Shown here in pieces: positions 17,489 through 28,427 of a stretch of DNA of 64,000 nucleotides. Every line of letters begins with the position of its first letter. The first letter of the stretch is position 1. The notes under the pieces were generated by a model, which had not been told where the DNA came from, made no database searches, and saw only the letters and a list, made by a program, of their open reading frames with translations. Location of the stretch: the NCBI RefSeq assembly GCF_902459685.1, contig NZ_CABPSF010000003.1, forward strand, positions 1,049,538 through 1,113,537, written 5' to 3'. Position numbers and translations under genes: made by a program. Source of the DNA: Pandoraea iniqua (lineage in GTDB: Bacteria > Pseudomonadota > Gammaproteobacteria > Burkholderiales > Burkholderiaceae).

Positions 17489-19762
17489 TTATCCGCAAAT
17501 GCCGAAACGCGCAATTACCGATTCCATCTGTTCGATTTCCACCGGCCGGGAAAACCAGTAGCCCTGAGCCGCCAGCGGGACAAAGTGGCGCAACCATGCC
17601 AGTTGCCGTTCGTTCTCCACCCCTTCGACGATCAACTCGATACCCAGCGAGCGCGCGATGTTCACGATGTTCGAAATCATCAGGCACGAGCGCGACGAGT
17701 CGGGAATCGATTCGACAAAGGAGCGGTCGACCTTGAGGGTGTCGACAGCAAAGCGTGTCAGATAGGATAACGACGAATACCCGGTGCCGAAGTCGTCAAG
17801 CGCAATACGCACGCCGGTACGCTTGAGCTGGTTGATCTTCGACTCGACCAGCGCCGGGTTCTTGACCATCACCGACTCGGTAATCTCCAGCTCCAGACGG
17901 TTGGGCCCGATGGCGTATTCGCGCACGTAACGCTCGACCAACTCGCAGATATCGCCGCGCCAGAACTGCACCGACGAAACATTGACCGCAAGGCGCAACG
18001 ACGCCATCGGCGTGTCGCGCCACGCGGCCAGTTGCCGGCAGGCCTGCGCCAGCGCAAATTCACCGATGGCGACAATCTGCCCCGTCGTCTCCGCCAGCGG
18101 GATGAACTCGCCTGCGGCAATCACCCCGCGCTCGGGGTGACGCCACCGAATCAACGCCTCCATGCCGCAAATGCAATCCGACTCGAGCGCGACGATCGGC
18201 TGATACGCGAGGAAGAACTCACCGTTGGCGAGCGCTTGCTCCATCTGACGCTCCCACACCACTAACTGGTGCGCCTGATACGTCATCTGCTGTGAGTACA
18301 CCCTCACGACGCTCTTGCCGGCCTCTTTCGCTGAATACATGGCGAGGTCGGCCTTCTTGATCAGGTCGGCCTCGGTTTCTTCCGGCTTGGACCAGAAGGT
18401 CACACCGATACTCGCGTGCAACGCAAACGACGTGCTATCGGCCACCATCGGTGCCTTCAAGGCCGCGAGCAGCAACTCGGCGAGCGGTTCCGCGTGGGTC
18501 ACCGCGTCGTCGCCCCGCAGCACCACCATGAACTCGTCGCCGGCGAAGCGCGCGAGCAACGCTTCAGGCGGCACGCGCGCGATGAAGCGCTCTGCCACCT
18601 GCCGGATGATCTCGTCACCCTGCGCGTGTCCGAGCGTGTCGTTCACGCTCTTAAAGTTATCCAGATCGATATGCAGCAGGGCCACTTTGCCGACGTTGCC
18701 AGCGTCGGACAGGTCGTTTCGCAACGACTCCATCAAGGCATAGCGATTGGGCAAACCGGTCAGCGCGTCGTAGGAGATCAAGCGTGTGAGTTGCTGATCG
18801 CGGCCGATCAGGCGTTGCATCAGGTAGGCAATAAGCGCGAAAAACACCACCAACGCCACCGAGACAAACGTCGCCATCGTGAGATAGACGCGCTCCACGT
18901 GACGATACTCGGCCAGTTCCTCGTCCATCGACAAACCGACCTGCACGGCCAGCGGATAGTCGCCGAGGTGGCGGTAAGCCACCACACGTTCGACGCCGTC
19001 GATCGGATCGCGCTGTACACCCGAGTTACGTTGCGCGGCCGGAAATGGTGGCAACTCACCCGTCCCGGTCACCGCCACCCCTGCGCCGGTGCTGCGCGCG
19101 AGCAGCGTGCCGTCGTCGGCGATCACGGCGATTTGACCGTACTGTCCGAGCACGGCGTTAGTGTAGAAGTCTGCGGTGAAGTAACTTGGCTCTTGCGAAA
19201 CGACGACGACCCCGGCGAAGCTGCCATCGGGATTATTCAGACGACGCGTGAATTGCAGCACCCACTTGCGTGACAAGCGGCCAAATACGGGGTGACTGAT
19301 GAAGAGGTTCTCGCTCGCATTGTCGAGATGCACGCGAAAGTGCTCGCGGTCGGCAATGCTCACGCCGTTGCTGCGACCGGGGATGGTGGCCGCCGTGATG
19401 TTGCCTTGGGCATCGGCCAGACTCACGAGCACCATGTGACGGTCGGCAACGATCCCCGCGTCCAGCGTTCCGTTCAGACTGAACTCGCTGCGATGATGTT
19501 CGAACTCGTACTTGACGAAACGGGTGATCTGATCGACCTGACGGATCGCACGCAGAGTTTGCTGTTCCAGCGCGTTGGCGACGGTCGACGCCGATGCCGC
19601 CGCGTCGCGCAGAATGGCCTTGTGTTCGATGGAGATGCGCCACAGCACCGCTGTCCAAACGAGGACAAGGATCAGGAAACCGAAAATCAGAATCGCGACG
19701 ATAGAACGATAGGACGTCGTCCAGCGCCCGCGCCTCGCTCCCGTCGTGCTCGGTTCCACCAT
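17489..19762 (-). CDS. Membrane GGDEF-EAL protein with Cache-type sensor
   Basis: 757 residues: TM1 (about 22-43), a periplasmic dCache-like sensor (about 45-300, with DREHFRVHLDNASENLFISHPVFGRLSRKWVLQFTRRL), TM2 (about 305-327), GGDEF (about 335-490) and EAL (about 505-750). The cyclase motif is AGDEF and there is no I-site, so cyclase activity is doubtful. The EAL half has MEALIRWRHP, ITESVMV and DDFGTGYSS, so phosphodiesterase activity is likely. Likely a ligand-controlled cyclic-di-GMP phosphodiesterase. Confidence 0.88.
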   Translation of the reverse strand: MVEPSTTGARRGRWTTSYRSIVAILIFGFLILVLVWTAVLWRISIEHKAILRDAAASASTVANALEQQTLRAIRQVDQITRFVKYEFEHHRSEFSLNGTLDAGIVADRHMVLVSLADAQGNITAATIPGRSNGVSIADREHFRVHLDNASENLFISHPVFGRLSRKWVLQFTRRLNNPDGSFAGVVVVSQEPSYFTADFYTNAVLGQYGQIAVIADDGTLLARSTGAGVAVTGTGELPPFPAAQRNSGVQRDPIDGVERVVAYRHLGDYPLAVQVGLSMDEELAEYRHVERVYLTMATFVSVALVVFFALIAYLMQRLIGRDQQLTRLISYDALTGLPNRYALMESLRNDLSDAGNVGKVALLHIDLDNFKSVNDTLGHAQGDEIIRQVAERFIARVPPEALLARFAGDEFMVVLRGDDAVTHAEPLAELLLAALKAPMVADSTSFALHASIGVTFWSKPEETEADLIKKADLAMYSAKEAGKSVVRVYSQQMTYQAHQLVVWERQMEQALANGEFFLAYQPIVALESDCICGMEALIRWRHPERGVIAAGEFIPLAETTGQIVAIGEFALAQACRQLAAWRDTPMASLRLAVNVSSVQFWRGDICELVERYVREYAIGPNRLELEITESVMVKNPALVESKINQLKRTGVRIALDDFGTGYSSLSYLTRFAVDTLKVDRSFVESIPDSSRSCLMISNIVNIARSLGIELIVEGVENERQLAWLRHFVPLAAQGYWFSRPVEIEQMESVIARFGICG

Positions 19763-20091
19763 AGGTCGAGATCCTTTCAGCCATCGCGCCCCCGCCCGAT
19801 GGTCGATGTTGGCCCGGAATGTTCAGAGGATCCAACGAGCGGTGACTGATATCGCCGCCATGTTTTCCGGCAAGTGTAAGACAATCGGCCCGGCCCTGAA
19901 AGCCGTTCCACGTCACTCAATCGGGGGATGTTTATCGCGCACCCGGACACTTGCCATGTCGATTTTGCCACCGGCGCGCGCAACCCCGCCGTAACGGCGT
20001 CTCTTATCTCGGATTACGGAGTTTTCGGCGTTTGCCGCATCGGGAGAATCCCGGAGACAGACACGCTGCGGCGAACGCGCAGACGTGGAAT
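19763..20091. other. Intergenic region without recognised features
   Basis: I see no tRNA, terminator of note or coding signal here. It contains the upstream region of the minus-strand GGDEF-EAL gene (AAGGATC ribosome binding site near 19770) and the 3' flank of the MerR gene. Confidence 0.4.
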
Positions 20092-20487
20092 TCAGGTCTT
20101 GAGCAGATCGATGACCGCTTCGAGCTTGCGGCGCAGATCGTCGACGTCGAGGCCGTTCTCGGCGTCGTCCGTCCCCGCTTCGGAGGCAGCGCGTGCCGCA
20201 GCCGCGACCGCATTGCGGGCACCACGCGGCGTATCGGCCTCAAGCCGGTTGCGGGCACCGTTGATGGTGAAACCCTGCTCATAGAGCAGTTCCCGGATAC
20301 GCCGGATCAGCAGGACTTCATGATGTTGGTAGTACCGTCGATTGCCGCGGCGTTTGACCGGGCGCAGTTGCGTGAACTCCTGCTCCCAGTAGCGCAGCAC
20401 GTGCGGCTTGACGCCACACAACTCGCTCACTTCACCGATGGTGAAGTAACGCTTGGCGGGAATCGGCGGCAAGGCAACGTGATCCAT
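20092..20487 (-). CDS. MerR-family regulator next to ihfA
   Basis: 131 residues. An N-terminal MerR HTH (about 12-80; RYFTIGEVSELCGVKPHVLRYWEQEF, NRRYYQHHEVLLIRRI) is followed by a helical tail (DVDDLRRKLEAVIDLLKT) without metal-binding cysteines. This gene follows ihfA in many beta- and gammaproteobacteria, and the conserved pheST-ihfA-merR order supports the call. The target is not known. Confidence 0.9.
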   Translation of the reverse strand: MDHVALPPIPAKRYFTIGEVSELCGVKPHVLRYWEQEFTQLRPVKRRGNRRYYQHHEVLLIRRIRELLYEQGFTINGARNRLEADTPRGARNAVAAAARAASEAGTDDAENGLDVDDLRRKLEAVIDLLKT

Positions 20488-20552
20488 CGCGGCGTCAGCG
20501 TGTTTGAACGACAGTTAGGATACGGCCGCCACAGAAAGCGGCGGCCGGGGAC

Positions 20553-20945
20553 TTACTTGCTCAGTACGCCAGACTCCACCATCGACTTGAGCTTCTGACT
20601 GGCGTGGAAGGTCACGACACGACGGGCAGCGATCGGAATCGCTTCGCCCGTCTTCGGGTTGCGGCCCGGACGTTGCGGCTTGTCGCGCAACTGGAAGTTG
20701 CCGAAGCCGGAGAGCTTGACGCTGTCACCCGATTCGAGCGCATCGCGGATCGATTCGAAAAACGCTTCGACCATATCCTTGGCCTCGCGCTTGTTCAGAC
20801 CCACGTGCTCGAACAACAACTCGGCCAGTTCGGCCTTGGTCAGCGTCGGCGCTTCGGTGCCGACTTCGTTCACTTCGCTACGACCCAGCGCGATTCGCTG
20901 CGCCGCGAGCATGGCTTCAAATTCACCAGGATTCATTTCGTTCAT
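20553..20945 (-). CDS. ihfA: Integration host factor subunit alpha
   Basis: 130 residues; the C-terminal 95 are a complete IHF/HU fold ([63 protein letters not shown] with the intercalating Pro). It bends DNA as a heterodimer with IhfB. An N-terminal extension of about 35 residues ([25 protein letters not shown]...) is absent from the E. coli protein of 99 residues. The ATG at 20945 is taken as start, with an in-frame GTG at 20954 also possible. It follows pheT, as is usual. Confidence 0.93.
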   Translation of the reverse strand: MNEMNPGEFEAMLAAQRIALGRSEVNEVGTEAPTLTKAELAELLFEHVGLNKREAKDMVEAFFESIRDALESGDSVKLSGFGNFQLRDKPQRPGRNPKTGEAIPIAARRVVTFHASQKLKSMVESGVLSK

Positions 20946-21006
20946 ACGTCCCACGCGATGGCGATGACAGTGCGATAAACCACTCGCAACCAGACTCTAC
21001 AATGCT

Positions 21007-23448
21007 TTACGCGCGCAAACGTGCGCCGAACGCGTCTCCAACCCGTTGTACCAACGCAGCGACGGCGCGCTCGACGGTCTCGTCCTGGAGGGTACCCGAG
21101 GGGTCTTGCAGAGTAACACGAAACGCCAGGCTTTTGTCTTGCGCGCCAAGCGATCCCGACGCTGCGCCGGCCTTCGGACGGAACTCGTCGAACAGGCGCA
21201 CAGCCTGCACCACGCTGCACGCCGGGTCGTCCTGACGTGCCGCCAGCATCGCGTCGATCAGCGGCTGCACCGCCTGCGACTGCGACACCACGAGTGCGAG
21301 ATCTCGCGTGACCGGCGGGAACTTCGAGATCTCCTCGTAGCTCGCCACATCGCGCGCGAACAGGGCGTCCGCTTCGATCTCGAACAGCACCGGTGCGTGC
21401 GGCAGGTCGTACTTCTGCTGCCAACGCGGATGCAATTCACCCACAAAGCCGACGCGTTTGCCGTCCACTTCGATGGCGGCGCTACGTCCCGGATGCAACG
21501 CCGGATGCTCGGCCTTCACGAAGCGTGCCGTGCGCGGTGCAAGCAGCGCTTCGAGGTCGCCCTTCACGTCGAAGAAGTCGACCTGACGTGATGCGGCGCC
21601 CCATTGTTCGTCGAACACCGGACCGTACGCGAGTGCTGCCACGGTCACCGGCTGGCGATAGCCGCCCACCGTCAGTTCGCCCGACGCCACCGTGTTGTCG
21701 CGGTGGTACGTGCGGCCGATTTCGAACACGCGAACGCGCGAGGCCTTGCGGTTCAGGTTGTAGCGCGTGGTGGCGATCAGGCTGCCGATGAGCGTGGAAC
21801 GCATCACGGCGAGGTGGCTCGCGATCGGGTTGAGCAGCTTGATCGGGTTGTCGTTGCCGGCAAAGTCGGCTTCCCACTCCACGTCGACGAAGCTGAAGCC
21901 CACCGTCTCGTGATAGTCGCGTGCCGCAATGGCGTGACGCACCGCGTGTTGCGAGCGGCGGCCTTCCTGCGTCGGACGCATGGCGCTTGCCGCGACCGGC
22001 GGGTTGGCCGGAATGCGGTCGAAGCCGTAGATGCGTGCGATTTCTTCGATCAGGTCTTCTTCGATTTCGATGTCGAAGCGATACGACGGCGGCGTGACTT
22101 CAAAGAGGCCGTCCTTCAGTGCGAACGGCAGACCGAGGCGCGTGAAGATGTCACCCATCTCCTGCTCGCTCACGGGCACGCCCAGAATCTTGACGGCACG
22201 GGCCACACGCATCGTCACCGGCTTACGCTCGGGCAGACGGGCGACCTGATCTTCCAACGGGCCAGCCTGACCACCGCAAATCTCGAGCACGAGTTGCGTG
22301 GCGCGTTCCAGCGCACGCACGTTGCCGGCGAAGTCGACGCCACGCTCGAAACGGTGCGACGCGTCGCTCGTGAAGTTGTACTTGCGGGCGCGGCCCTGAA
22401 TGGCTTGCGGGAAGAAGAAGGCACCTTCAAGGAAGATGTTCTGCGTTTCCAGACCGGCCTTGGTCGAGTCGCCACCCATGATGCCGGCCAGCCCGATCGG
22501 GCCGCTGGCGTCAGTAATGGCGAGCACGCTCTCGTCGAGCGTGACGGTTTGTTCGTTGAGCAGCTTGAGCGTTTCACCCGCGCGGCCGAAGCGCACGTCG
22601 ATGCCGCCTTGCAGACGGTTCAGGTCGTACACGTGCAGCGGCTGGCCCAGTTCGAGCATCACGTAGTTGGTGATATCGACCAGTGCCGAGATGCTGCGCT
22701 GACCGGCGCGCTCGAGGCGCTCGACCATCCAGCGCGGCGACGGTGCAGCAGCGTTCACGTTGCGGATGATACGGCCGCCGAAACGACCGCAGCCTTCCGG
22801 CGAACTGATCTTCACGGGGAACGTGTCGGTGATCGTCGACGGCTGCGCGCCTTGGCCCGGCAGATCCTTCAGCGGGGCCCCGGTGATCGCGGCCACTTCG
22901 CGCGCGACGCCGAGCAACGACAGGCAGTCCGCCTTGTTCGGGGTGAGCTTCACGACGAAGACGGTGTCGTCCAGATCGAGATACTCGCGGATGTTCATGC
23001 CCACCGGCGCATCTTCCGGCAGGATCATCAGACCGCCATGGTCTTCCGAGAGCTTGAGCTCACGGGCAGAACACAGCATGCCGAAGCTTTGCACGCCGCG
23101 CAGCTTGCCGATCTTGATCTGGAACGGGGCCGCGCCGGGTTCTGCCGGCGGCAGTGCCGCACCAACCGTGGCGCACGGCACTTTGATGCCCGGGGCAACG
23201 TTGGGCGCGCCGCACACGATGGTGAGCGTCTCGCCGGTGCCGGCATCCACCTGACACACATTCAGGCGGTCGGCATCCGGGTGACGGGCCACTTCGAGCA
23301 CCTTGGCCACCACGACGCCGGTAAACGGCGGCGCGACAGGGTCGGCTTCCTCGACTTCGAGCCCGGACATCGTCAGGGCGTGCGCCAACGCGTCGGTCGA
23401 CAGATCTGGGTCGACCAGGGTACGCAGCCACGATTCAGAGAATTGCAT
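21007..23448 (-). CDS. pheT: Phenylalanyl-tRNA synthetase beta subunit
   Basis: 813 residues, full length. The N-terminal tRNA-binding OB fold (about 40-150, [24 protein letters not shown]), the B3/4 editing domain, B5 (DNA-binding-like) and the C-terminal anticodon-binding FDX-ACB domain ([18 protein letters not shown]) are all present. With PheS it forms the alpha2-beta2 enzyme that charges tRNA-Phe and edits mischarged Tyr. It is 86 bp downstream of pheS in one operon. Confidence 0.98.
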   Translation of the reverse strand: MQFSESWLRTLVDPDLSTDALAHALTMSGLEVEEADPVAPPFTGVVVAKVLEVARHPDADRLNVCQVDAGTGETLTIVCGAPNVAPGIKVPCATVGAALPPAEPGAAPFQIKIGKLRGVQSFGMLCSARELKLSEDHGGLMILPEDAPVGMNIREYLDLDDTVFVVKLTPNKADCLSLLGVAREVAAITGAPLKDLPGQGAQPSTITDTFPVKISSPEGCGRFGGRIIRNVNAAAPSPRWMVERLERAGQRSISALVDITNYVMLELGQPLHVYDLNRLQGGIDVRFGRAGETLKLLNEQTVTLDESVLAITDASGPIGLAGIMGGDSTKAGLETQNIFLEGAFFFPQAIQGRARKYNFTSDASHRFERGVDFAGNVRALERATQLVLEICGGQAGPLEDQVARLPERKPVTMRVARAVKILGVPVSEQEMGDIFTRLGLPFALKDGLFEVTPPSYRFDIEIEEDLIEEIARIYGFDRIPANPPVAASAMRPTQEGRRSQHAVRHAIAARDYHETVGFSFVDVEWEADFAGNDNPIKLLNPIASHLAVMRSTLIGSLIATTRYNLNRKASRVRVFEIGRTYHRDNTVASGELTVGGYRQPVTVAALAYGPVFDEQWGAASRQVDFFDVKGDLEALLAPRTARFVKAEHPALHPGRSAAIEVDGKRVGFVGELHPRWQQKYDLPHAPVLFEIEADALFARDVASYEEISKFPPVTRDLALVVSQSQAVQPLIDAMLAARQDDPACSVVQAVRLFDEFRPKAGAASGSLGAQDKSLAFRVTLQDPSGTLQDETVERAVAALVQRVGDAFGARLRA

Positions 23449-23534
23449 GGATCAGTTCGCTCGCAGTTAAGTCTTCACATCCGAGAGCCCGGCGGCAGCG
23501 GCTTGGCGCGCCAGCACAGGGCCGTCGACATCAA

Positions 23535-24548
23535 TTACATGAATTGGCGCAGGAAGCGCAGGTCGTTCTCGTAGAACAGACGCAGGTCCTGCACGCCATA
23601 GCGCAGCATCGTCAGACGCTCGAGGCCCGAGCCAAATGCGAAACCGATGTAGCGCTCCGGGTCGAGCCCCATGTTGCGCACCACGCTCGGATGCACTTGC
23701 CCCGAACCCGAAATCTCCAGCCACTTGCCGGCGTTCTTGCCGGTTTCGAACTGCATGTCGATCTCGGCAGACGGTTCCGTGAACGGGAAGTACGACGGGC
23801 GGAAGCGCACCTGAATGTCGTCGCGCTCGAAGAATTTGCGCAGAAAATCGGTGTACACGCCCTTCAGATCGGCAAAGCTGATGTCTTCGGCAATCCACAG
23901 GCCTTCGACCTGATGGAACATCGGCGAGTGCGTGGCATCGGAGTCGACGCGATAGGTACGCCCCGGGGCGATGACCTTGATCGGTGGCTTGTTCATGCGC
24001 GCGTAACGCACCTGCATCGGGCTGGTGTGCGTGCGCAGCAGCAACGGCTTGCCGGCGTCGTCGTTACCTTCGACATAGAAGGTGTCCTGCATCGAACGGG
24101 CCGGGTGGTTCTCCGGGCTGTTCAGGGCAGTGAAGTTGAACCAGTCGGTTTCGATCTCGGGGCCGTCGGCCACGTCGAACCCGATGGAACGGAAAATCTG
24201 TTCAACGCGCTCCCAGGTATTGAGCACGGGGTGCAGGCTACCGGCACCCAGACCACGCCCGGGCAGCGTCACGTCGATGGCCTCGGCGGACAAGCGCGCA
24301 TCGAGCAGCGCATCGGCCATGGCCTGACGGCGCGCCTGCAAGGCGCCTTCGATCTGTTGCTTGGCCGCGTTGATCCGTGCGCCTTCGCTCTTGCGGGCTT
24401 CGGGATCGAGCTTGCCGAGGCCTTTGAGCAACTCGGTCAATTGGCCGGTCTTGCCAAGAAAGCGGGCTTTCTCGTTTTCCAGCGCGGCGGCGTCGGGAGC
24501 GGCGGCGAACGCACGCTGCGCTTCGCTGACGATAAGTTCCAGATCCAT
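23535..24548 (-). CDS. pheS: Phenylalanyl-tRNA synthetase alpha subunit
   Basis: 337 residues, full length. An N-terminal coiled-coil tRNA-binding arm precedes the class II catalytic core: motif 1 near [14 protein letters not shown], motif 2 in [31 protein letters not shown], and motif 3 [25 protein letters not shown]. It is co-transcribed with pheT and separated from rplT by an intrinsic terminator that may act as an attenuator. Confidence 0.98.
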   Translation of the reverse strand: MDLELIVSEAQRAFAAAPDAAALENEKARFLGKTGQLTELLKGLGKLDPEARKSEGARINAAKQQIEGALQARRQAMADALLDARLSAEAIDVTLPGRGLGAGSLHPVLNTWERVEQIFRSIGFDVADGPEIETDWFNFTALNSPENHPARSMQDTFYVEGNDDAGKPLLLRTHTSPMQVRYARMNKPPIKVIAPGRTYRVDSDATHSPMFHQVEGLWIAEDISFADLKGVYTDFLRKFFERDDIQVRFRPSYFPFTEPSAEIDMQFETGKNAGKWLEISGSGQVHPSVVRNMGLDPERYIGFAFGSGLERLTMLRYGVQDLRLFYENDLRFLRQFM

Positions 24549-24606
24549 ATGCTACAGGCTCAAGTTAGGCGGACGAATGGCCGCATGTACATGCAAAAAA
24601 GCAGTC

Positions 24607-24639
24607 GAAAAACAAAAGGGGGCTCCGATGAGAGCCCCC
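24607..24639 (-). terminator. Intrinsic terminator/attenuator between rplT and pheS
   Basis: Minus strand: 8-bp arms GGGGGCTC / GAGCCCCC (24639-24632, 24625-24618) with loop TCATCG, followed by TTTTGTTTTT. It lies 48 bp past the rplT stop and 59 bp before pheS. In E. coli pheST is controlled by attenuation; I found no Phe-rich leader peptide here, so simple partial termination is as likely. Confidence 0.75.
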
Positions 24640-24686
24640 TCCTGGCGAATGGCGCGCGGTAAAACGCGCTATACGCTAACTACAGC

Positions 24687-25046
24687 TTAGGCTGCGACGG
24701 CGGCTTTCACCTGGGCGACAACCGCGGCAAATGCCGGCTTGTCGTTGATGGCCATGTCGGACAGCACCTTACGGTCGAGTTCGATCGAGGCCTTCTTCAG
24801 ACCAGCGATAAACACGCTGTAGGTCATACCGTGCTGACGCACACCTGCATTGATACGCGCAATCCACAAGGCGCGGAACACGCGCTTCTTGTTACGGCGA
24901 TCGCGATAGGCGTATTGCCCAGCGCGCATGACCGCTTGCTTAGCGATGCGGAAGACGTTATTGCGGCGGCCGCGGAAACCCTTGGCTGCTGCGATGACTT
25001 TCTTATGGCGGGCCCGTGCAGTGACCCCACGTTTGACTCGAGGCAT
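24687..25046 (-). CDS. rplT: 50S ribosomal protein L20
   Basis: 119 residues, normal length. Basic N-terminal arm ([39 protein letters not shown]) and the C-terminal domain that also binds mRNA in E. coli to repress the infC-rpmI-rplT operon. It follows rpmI by 25 bp in the conserved cluster. Confidence 0.98.
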   Translation of the reverse strand: MPRVKRGVTARARHKKVIAAAKGFRGRRNNVFRIAKQAVMRAGQYAYRDRRNKKRVFRALWIARINAGVRQHGMTYSVFIAGLKKASIELDRKVLSDMAINDKPAFAAVVAQVKAAVAA

Positions 25047-25071
25047 ATTTCTCTCCTATCTAAGTCGGGGT

Positions 25072-25269
25072 TTAAGCGAAGGGCAGCATTGCGCGTACGG
25101 AGTTCATATCGGAATCATGAACGCCGACGGCACCGCGCAGGTGACGCTTATTCTTGGTGGACTTCTTCGTCAAAATGTGACGCTTGAAAGCCTGACCACG
25201 CTTAACGGTACCGCCCGGACGCACGCGAAAGCGCTTCTTGGCACCGCTCTTGGTTTTCATCTTAGGCAT
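25072..25269 (-). CDS. rpmI: 50S ribosomal protein L35
   Basis: 65 residues starting [16 protein letters not shown], canonical for L35. The ATG at 25269 is correct and the upstream in-frame start adds unrelated residues. It lies between infC and rplT and is probably controlled together with rplT. Confidence 0.97.
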   Translation of the reverse strand: MPKMKTKSGAKKRFRVRPGGTVKRGQAFKRHILTKKSTKNKRHLRGAVGVHDSDMNSVRAMLPFA

Positions 25270-25377
25270 GAAAAACTCCGAGGTTTTTAACATGATCACA
25301 GGTGTGACGCCAAAATCGCGCCCCTTGTAGAACCCGGGATCACTTGTGTTCAGGGCCTGACTGCACCCTGTATCGCT

Positions 25378-25401
25378 ACTGCGGCCCTCTCGGGTCGCAG
25401 T
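25378..25401 (-). other. Hairpin in the infC-rpmI intergenic region
   Basis: A 10-bp stem with one G-U pair (arms ACTGCGGCCC and GGGTCGCAGT on the plus strand) and a 4-nt loop. No U-run follows. It lies where L20-binding or processing elements sit in other bacteria, but a direct link is only inferred. Confidence 0.35.
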
Positions 25402-25445
25402 GCAATTCTTTACTGCCCGGCAGTGTCAATCGACACCGCCACGGC

Positions 25446-25964
25446 TTATTTCTTCTTCGGCGCGATGACCATGATCATCTGACGGCCTTCCATCTTCGGC
25501 ATCTGTTCCGGCTGACCGAACTCTTCGAGGTCGGACTTCAGACGTTCCAGCATACGAGCGCCGATTTCCTGGTGAGCCATCTCACGGCCGCGGAAACGCA
25601 GCGTGATCTTGGTCTTATCGCCGTCTTCGAGGAACCGCTTCAGATTGCGCAACTTGACGTTGTAGTCGCCGTCGTCAGTGCCAGGCCGGAATTTGACTTC
25701 CTTGATCTGGACAATCTTCTGCTTCAGCTTGTTCTCGTGCGCCTTCTTCTGTTCCGAATACTTGAACTTGCCGTAGTCCATCAGACGGCACACCGGCGGC
25801 TGCGCCGTCGGTGCGATTTCCACCAGATCGACATCAGCCTCTTCGGACAGACGGAAAGCTTCGGCCAGTTTCATGATGCCGAGAGCCTCGCCATCAACGC
25901 CAGTTAGACGCACTTCAGGCGCGGTGATTTCGCCATTAATGCGATGCGACTTATCGGTAGCGAT
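25446..25964 (-). CDS. infC: Translation initiation factor IF-3, ATC start
   Basis: 172 residues if translation starts at the ATC at 25964, which follows GAGGAATAGC, a good ribosome binding site. The upstream stretch [31 protein letters not shown] is typical IF-3 N-terminus, so the first ordinary-start ORF at 25913 is too short. A rare start codon of the AUU/AUC class is how IF-3 autoregulates its own synthesis in other bacteria. Both domains are present (N-domain to about 80, C-domain to PKKK). Confidence 0.95.
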   Translation of the reverse strand: MATDKSHRINGEITAPEVRLTGVDGEALGIMKLAEAFRLSEEADVDLVEIAPTAQPPVCRLMDYGKFKYSEQKKAHENKLKQKIVQIKEVKFRPGTDDGDYNVKLRNLKRFLEDGDKTKITLRFRGREMAHQEIGARMLERLKSDLEEFGQPEQMPKMEGRQMIMVIAPKKK

Positions 25965-26016
25965 GTTGCTATTCCTCGAAAAAAGTCAAAAATTTAGCCG
26001 CGCTGTCCGACAGGCG

Positions 26017-27924
26017 TTATTGGAACGATGCGCATTCTTGCGCAAGACGTTCGATGAGCGCGTCAACGGGCATCACACCCAGATCCACGCCGCCACGGGC
26101 ACGCACGGCTACCGTATTCGCCTCTTGCTCTTTGTCCCCCACTACCACGAGATAGGGAACTTTCTGCAACGAGTGCTCGCGTATTTTATAGCTAATTTTC
26201 TCGTTGCGCAAATCGGCCCGGGCCCTAAGCCCTTGTTCTTGCAACTTTTTCGTCACTTCGAGTGCGTAATCGGCCGTTTTTTCGGACACATTCATCACGA
26301 TCAGCTGCTCCGGCGCCAGCCAGGCGGGCATTGCACCAGCATGGTGCTCGATCAAAATACCGATGAAACGCTCTAACGAACCCAAAATGGCACGGTGAAG
26401 CATAACCGGGCGTTTGCGGCTGTTGTCTTCCGCCACGTACTCGGCATCCAGACGCTCCGGCATCGAGAAATCGACCTGCATCGTGCCGCACTGCCACTGA
26501 CGGCCGAGCGCATCCTTGAGCGTGTACTCGATCTTCGGACCGTAGAACGCGCCATCGCCCTCGGCGATCACGAATTCGCAGCCCGAACGGCGCAGCGATT
26601 CCATCAGCGCGAATTCGGCCTTGTCCCAGTTTTCGTCGGAACCGACACGATGCTCAGGGCGCGTTGCGACCTTGTAGATCATGTCCGAGAAGCCAAAATC
26701 CTTGTACACGGCGTGCAGCAAGGCCGTGTAGTTCACGCACTCGTCGAGAATCTGGTCTTCCGTACAGAAGATGTGACCGTCGTCCTGCGTGAAGCCGCGC
26801 ACGCGCATCAGGCCGTGCAAGCCGCCCGACGGCTCGTTGCGGTGGCACTGACCGAATTCACCGTAGCGCAGCGGCAGATCGCGATAGCTGTGCAGCGACG
26901 AGTTGAAAATCAGCACATGGCCCGGACAGTTCATCGGCTTGAGCGCGTAAGAGCGGTTCTCCGATTCCGTCGTGAACATGTTGTCTTTGTAGTTCTGCCA
27001 GTGGCCCGACTTCTCCCACAGTGAACGGTCGAGAATCTGCGGACCCTTCACTTCCTGGTAACCGTTGTTACGGTAGACGCGGCGCATGTACTGCTCGATC
27101 TGCTGCCAGAGCGTCCAGCCCTTCGGGTGCCAGAAGACGAGGCCCGGCGCCTCTTCCTGCATGTGGTAGAGGTCCAGCGCCTTGCCGAGCTTGCGGTGAT
27201 CGCGCTTTTCGGCCTCTTCGAGCATGTGCAGGTACGCTTCCTGATCTTCCTTCTTCGTCCAGGCCGTACCGTAGATGCGCTGCAACTGCTCGTTCTTCGC
27301 GTCGCCGCGCCAGTAGGCGCCGGCCACCTTCATCAGCTTGAAGACTTTGAGCTTGCCCGTGGACGGCACGTGCGGGCCGCGGCAAAGATCGACGAACTTG
27401 CCTTCGCGGTACAGACCGATTTCGTCCGTCGCGGGGATCGATTCGATGATCTCGGCCTTGTACTTCTCGCCCATCGACAGGAACAGACGCACGGCGTCGT
27501 CACGCGAGAGCACTTCGCGCGTGACCGGCTCGTCCTTCTTGGCGAGCTCGTGCATCTTCTTCTCGATGGCTTCGAGGTCTTCCGGCGTGAACGGGCGGTG
27601 GAAGGCGAAGTCGTAGTAGAAGCCGTTCTCGATGACCGGGCCGATCGTGACCTGCGCCTCGGGGAACAACTCCTTGACGGCGTATGCCAGCAAGTGAGCC
27701 GTCGAGTGACGAATGACGTCGAGACCGTCGGCGTCCTTGTCCGTGACGATTGCCAGATTTACGTCGCGATCGATCAGATAGGACGTATCGACGAGCTTAC
27801 CGTCGACGCGACCGGCGAGAGCCGCCTTGGCCAGACCCGTGCCGATCGAGCCGGCGACCTGGGCCACCGTCAGCGGGGCTTCGTACTGGCGTTGCGAACC
27901 GTCAGGCAAACGTACCGAAATCAT
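26017..27924 (-). CDS. thrS: Threonyl-tRNA synthetase
   Basis: 635 residues, full length. TGS domain (1-62), the editing domain with [11 protein letters not shown] (HxxxH), SAD domain, class II catalytic core with the zinc ligands around [49 protein letters not shown], and the C-terminal anticodon-binding domain ([14 protein letters not shown]). It charges tRNA-Thr. It heads the thrS-infC-rpmI-rplT cluster, with infC 52 bp downstream. Confidence 0.98.
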   Translation of the reverse strand: MISVRLPDGSQRQYEAPLTVAQVAGSIGTGLAKAALAGRVDGKLVDTSYLIDRDVNLAIVTDKDADGLDVIRHSTAHLLAYAVKELFPEAQVTIGPVIENGFYYDFAFHRPFTPEDLEAIEKKMHELAKKDEPVTREVLSRDDAVRLFLSMGEKYKAEIIESIPATDEIGLYREGKFVDLCRGPHVPSTGKLKVFKLMKVAGAYWRGDAKNEQLQRIYGTAWTKKEDQEAYLHMLEEAEKRDHRKLGKALDLYHMQEEAPGLVFWHPKGWTLWQQIEQYMRRVYRNNGYQEVKGPQILDRSLWEKSGHWQNYKDNMFTTESENRSYALKPMNCPGHVLIFNSSLHSYRDLPLRYGEFGQCHRNEPSGGLHGLMRVRGFTQDDGHIFCTEDQILDECVNYTALLHAVYKDFGFSDMIYKVATRPEHRVGSDENWDKAEFALMESLRRSGCEFVIAEGDGAFYGPKIEYTLKDALGRQWQCGTMQVDFSMPERLDAEYVAEDNSRKRPVMLHRAILGSLERFIGILIEHHAGAMPAWLAPEQLIVMNVSEKTADYALEVTKKLQEQGLRARADLRNEKISYKIREHSLQKVPYLVVVGDKEQEANTVAVRARGGVDLGVMPVDALIERLAQECASFQ

Positions 27925-27982
27925 GTCGCACTCCCATGCGCTAAAACGTCACGCGCGGCCCACGCCACGCGGCAAAACCACG

Positions 27983-28014
27983 AAAAAAAACGGCCTCGAC
28001 TGTCGTCGAGGCCG
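27983..28014 (-). terminator. Intrinsic terminator between tRNA-Val and thrS
   Basis: Perfect 10-bp arms CGGCCTCGAC / GTCGAGGCCG with a 4-nt loop, followed on the minus strand by eight T. It ends the tRNA-Val transcript or attenuates thrS, whose start is 59 bp further on. Confidence 0.85.
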
Positions 28015-28164
28015 TCTCTTCATTCCTTGCATCCAGACGAAAAACACCCTCGACTAACGTCGTACCTTCACCACTGTGAAAGTTCGGGCCGTTTTCAACA
28101 TGAGTGTTTTCTTCCAGCGTCTGTGTCTGCGGGGTCTCGCGGACTGTAATGCTTCAAAATTCGT

Positions 28165-28241
28165 TGGTAGGCTCGATTGGACTCGAACCAACGACCCCCA
28201 CCATGTCAAGGTGGTGCTCTAACCAGCTGAGCTACGAGCCT
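28165..28241 (-). tRNA. tRNA-Val (anticodon GAC)
   Basis: 77 nt including an encoded CCA. The acceptor arms AGGCTCG / CGAGCCT pair, the D-arm reads GCTCAGCTGGTTAGAGC, the anticodon loop CTTGACA gives GAC, and the T-arm contains GGTTCGAGTCC. It is placed between relA and thrS as in related genomes. Confidence 0.97.
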
Positions 28242-28427
28242 ATTGCAAGAGAACGAGATTCTAGCAAGATTTCCGCACATCGCCAAGCGATTATTGTGCC
28301 TGATCACCAAAAACCGCGTCGGGCGGGGCTTTCCGGCAGCTTCCTTGCGCAGAAACCGCGCCACCGTTCAGCCCTCCCCGCCCGGTTTTGTCCCGCTTTT
28401 GCCGTGCGTGCGTCTGGCGTTGCCCGC

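Noticed and set aside
21604..23574. 656-codon plus-strand open frame opposite pheT
   Set aside because: Same reason: shadow of pheT, with no recognisable motif.
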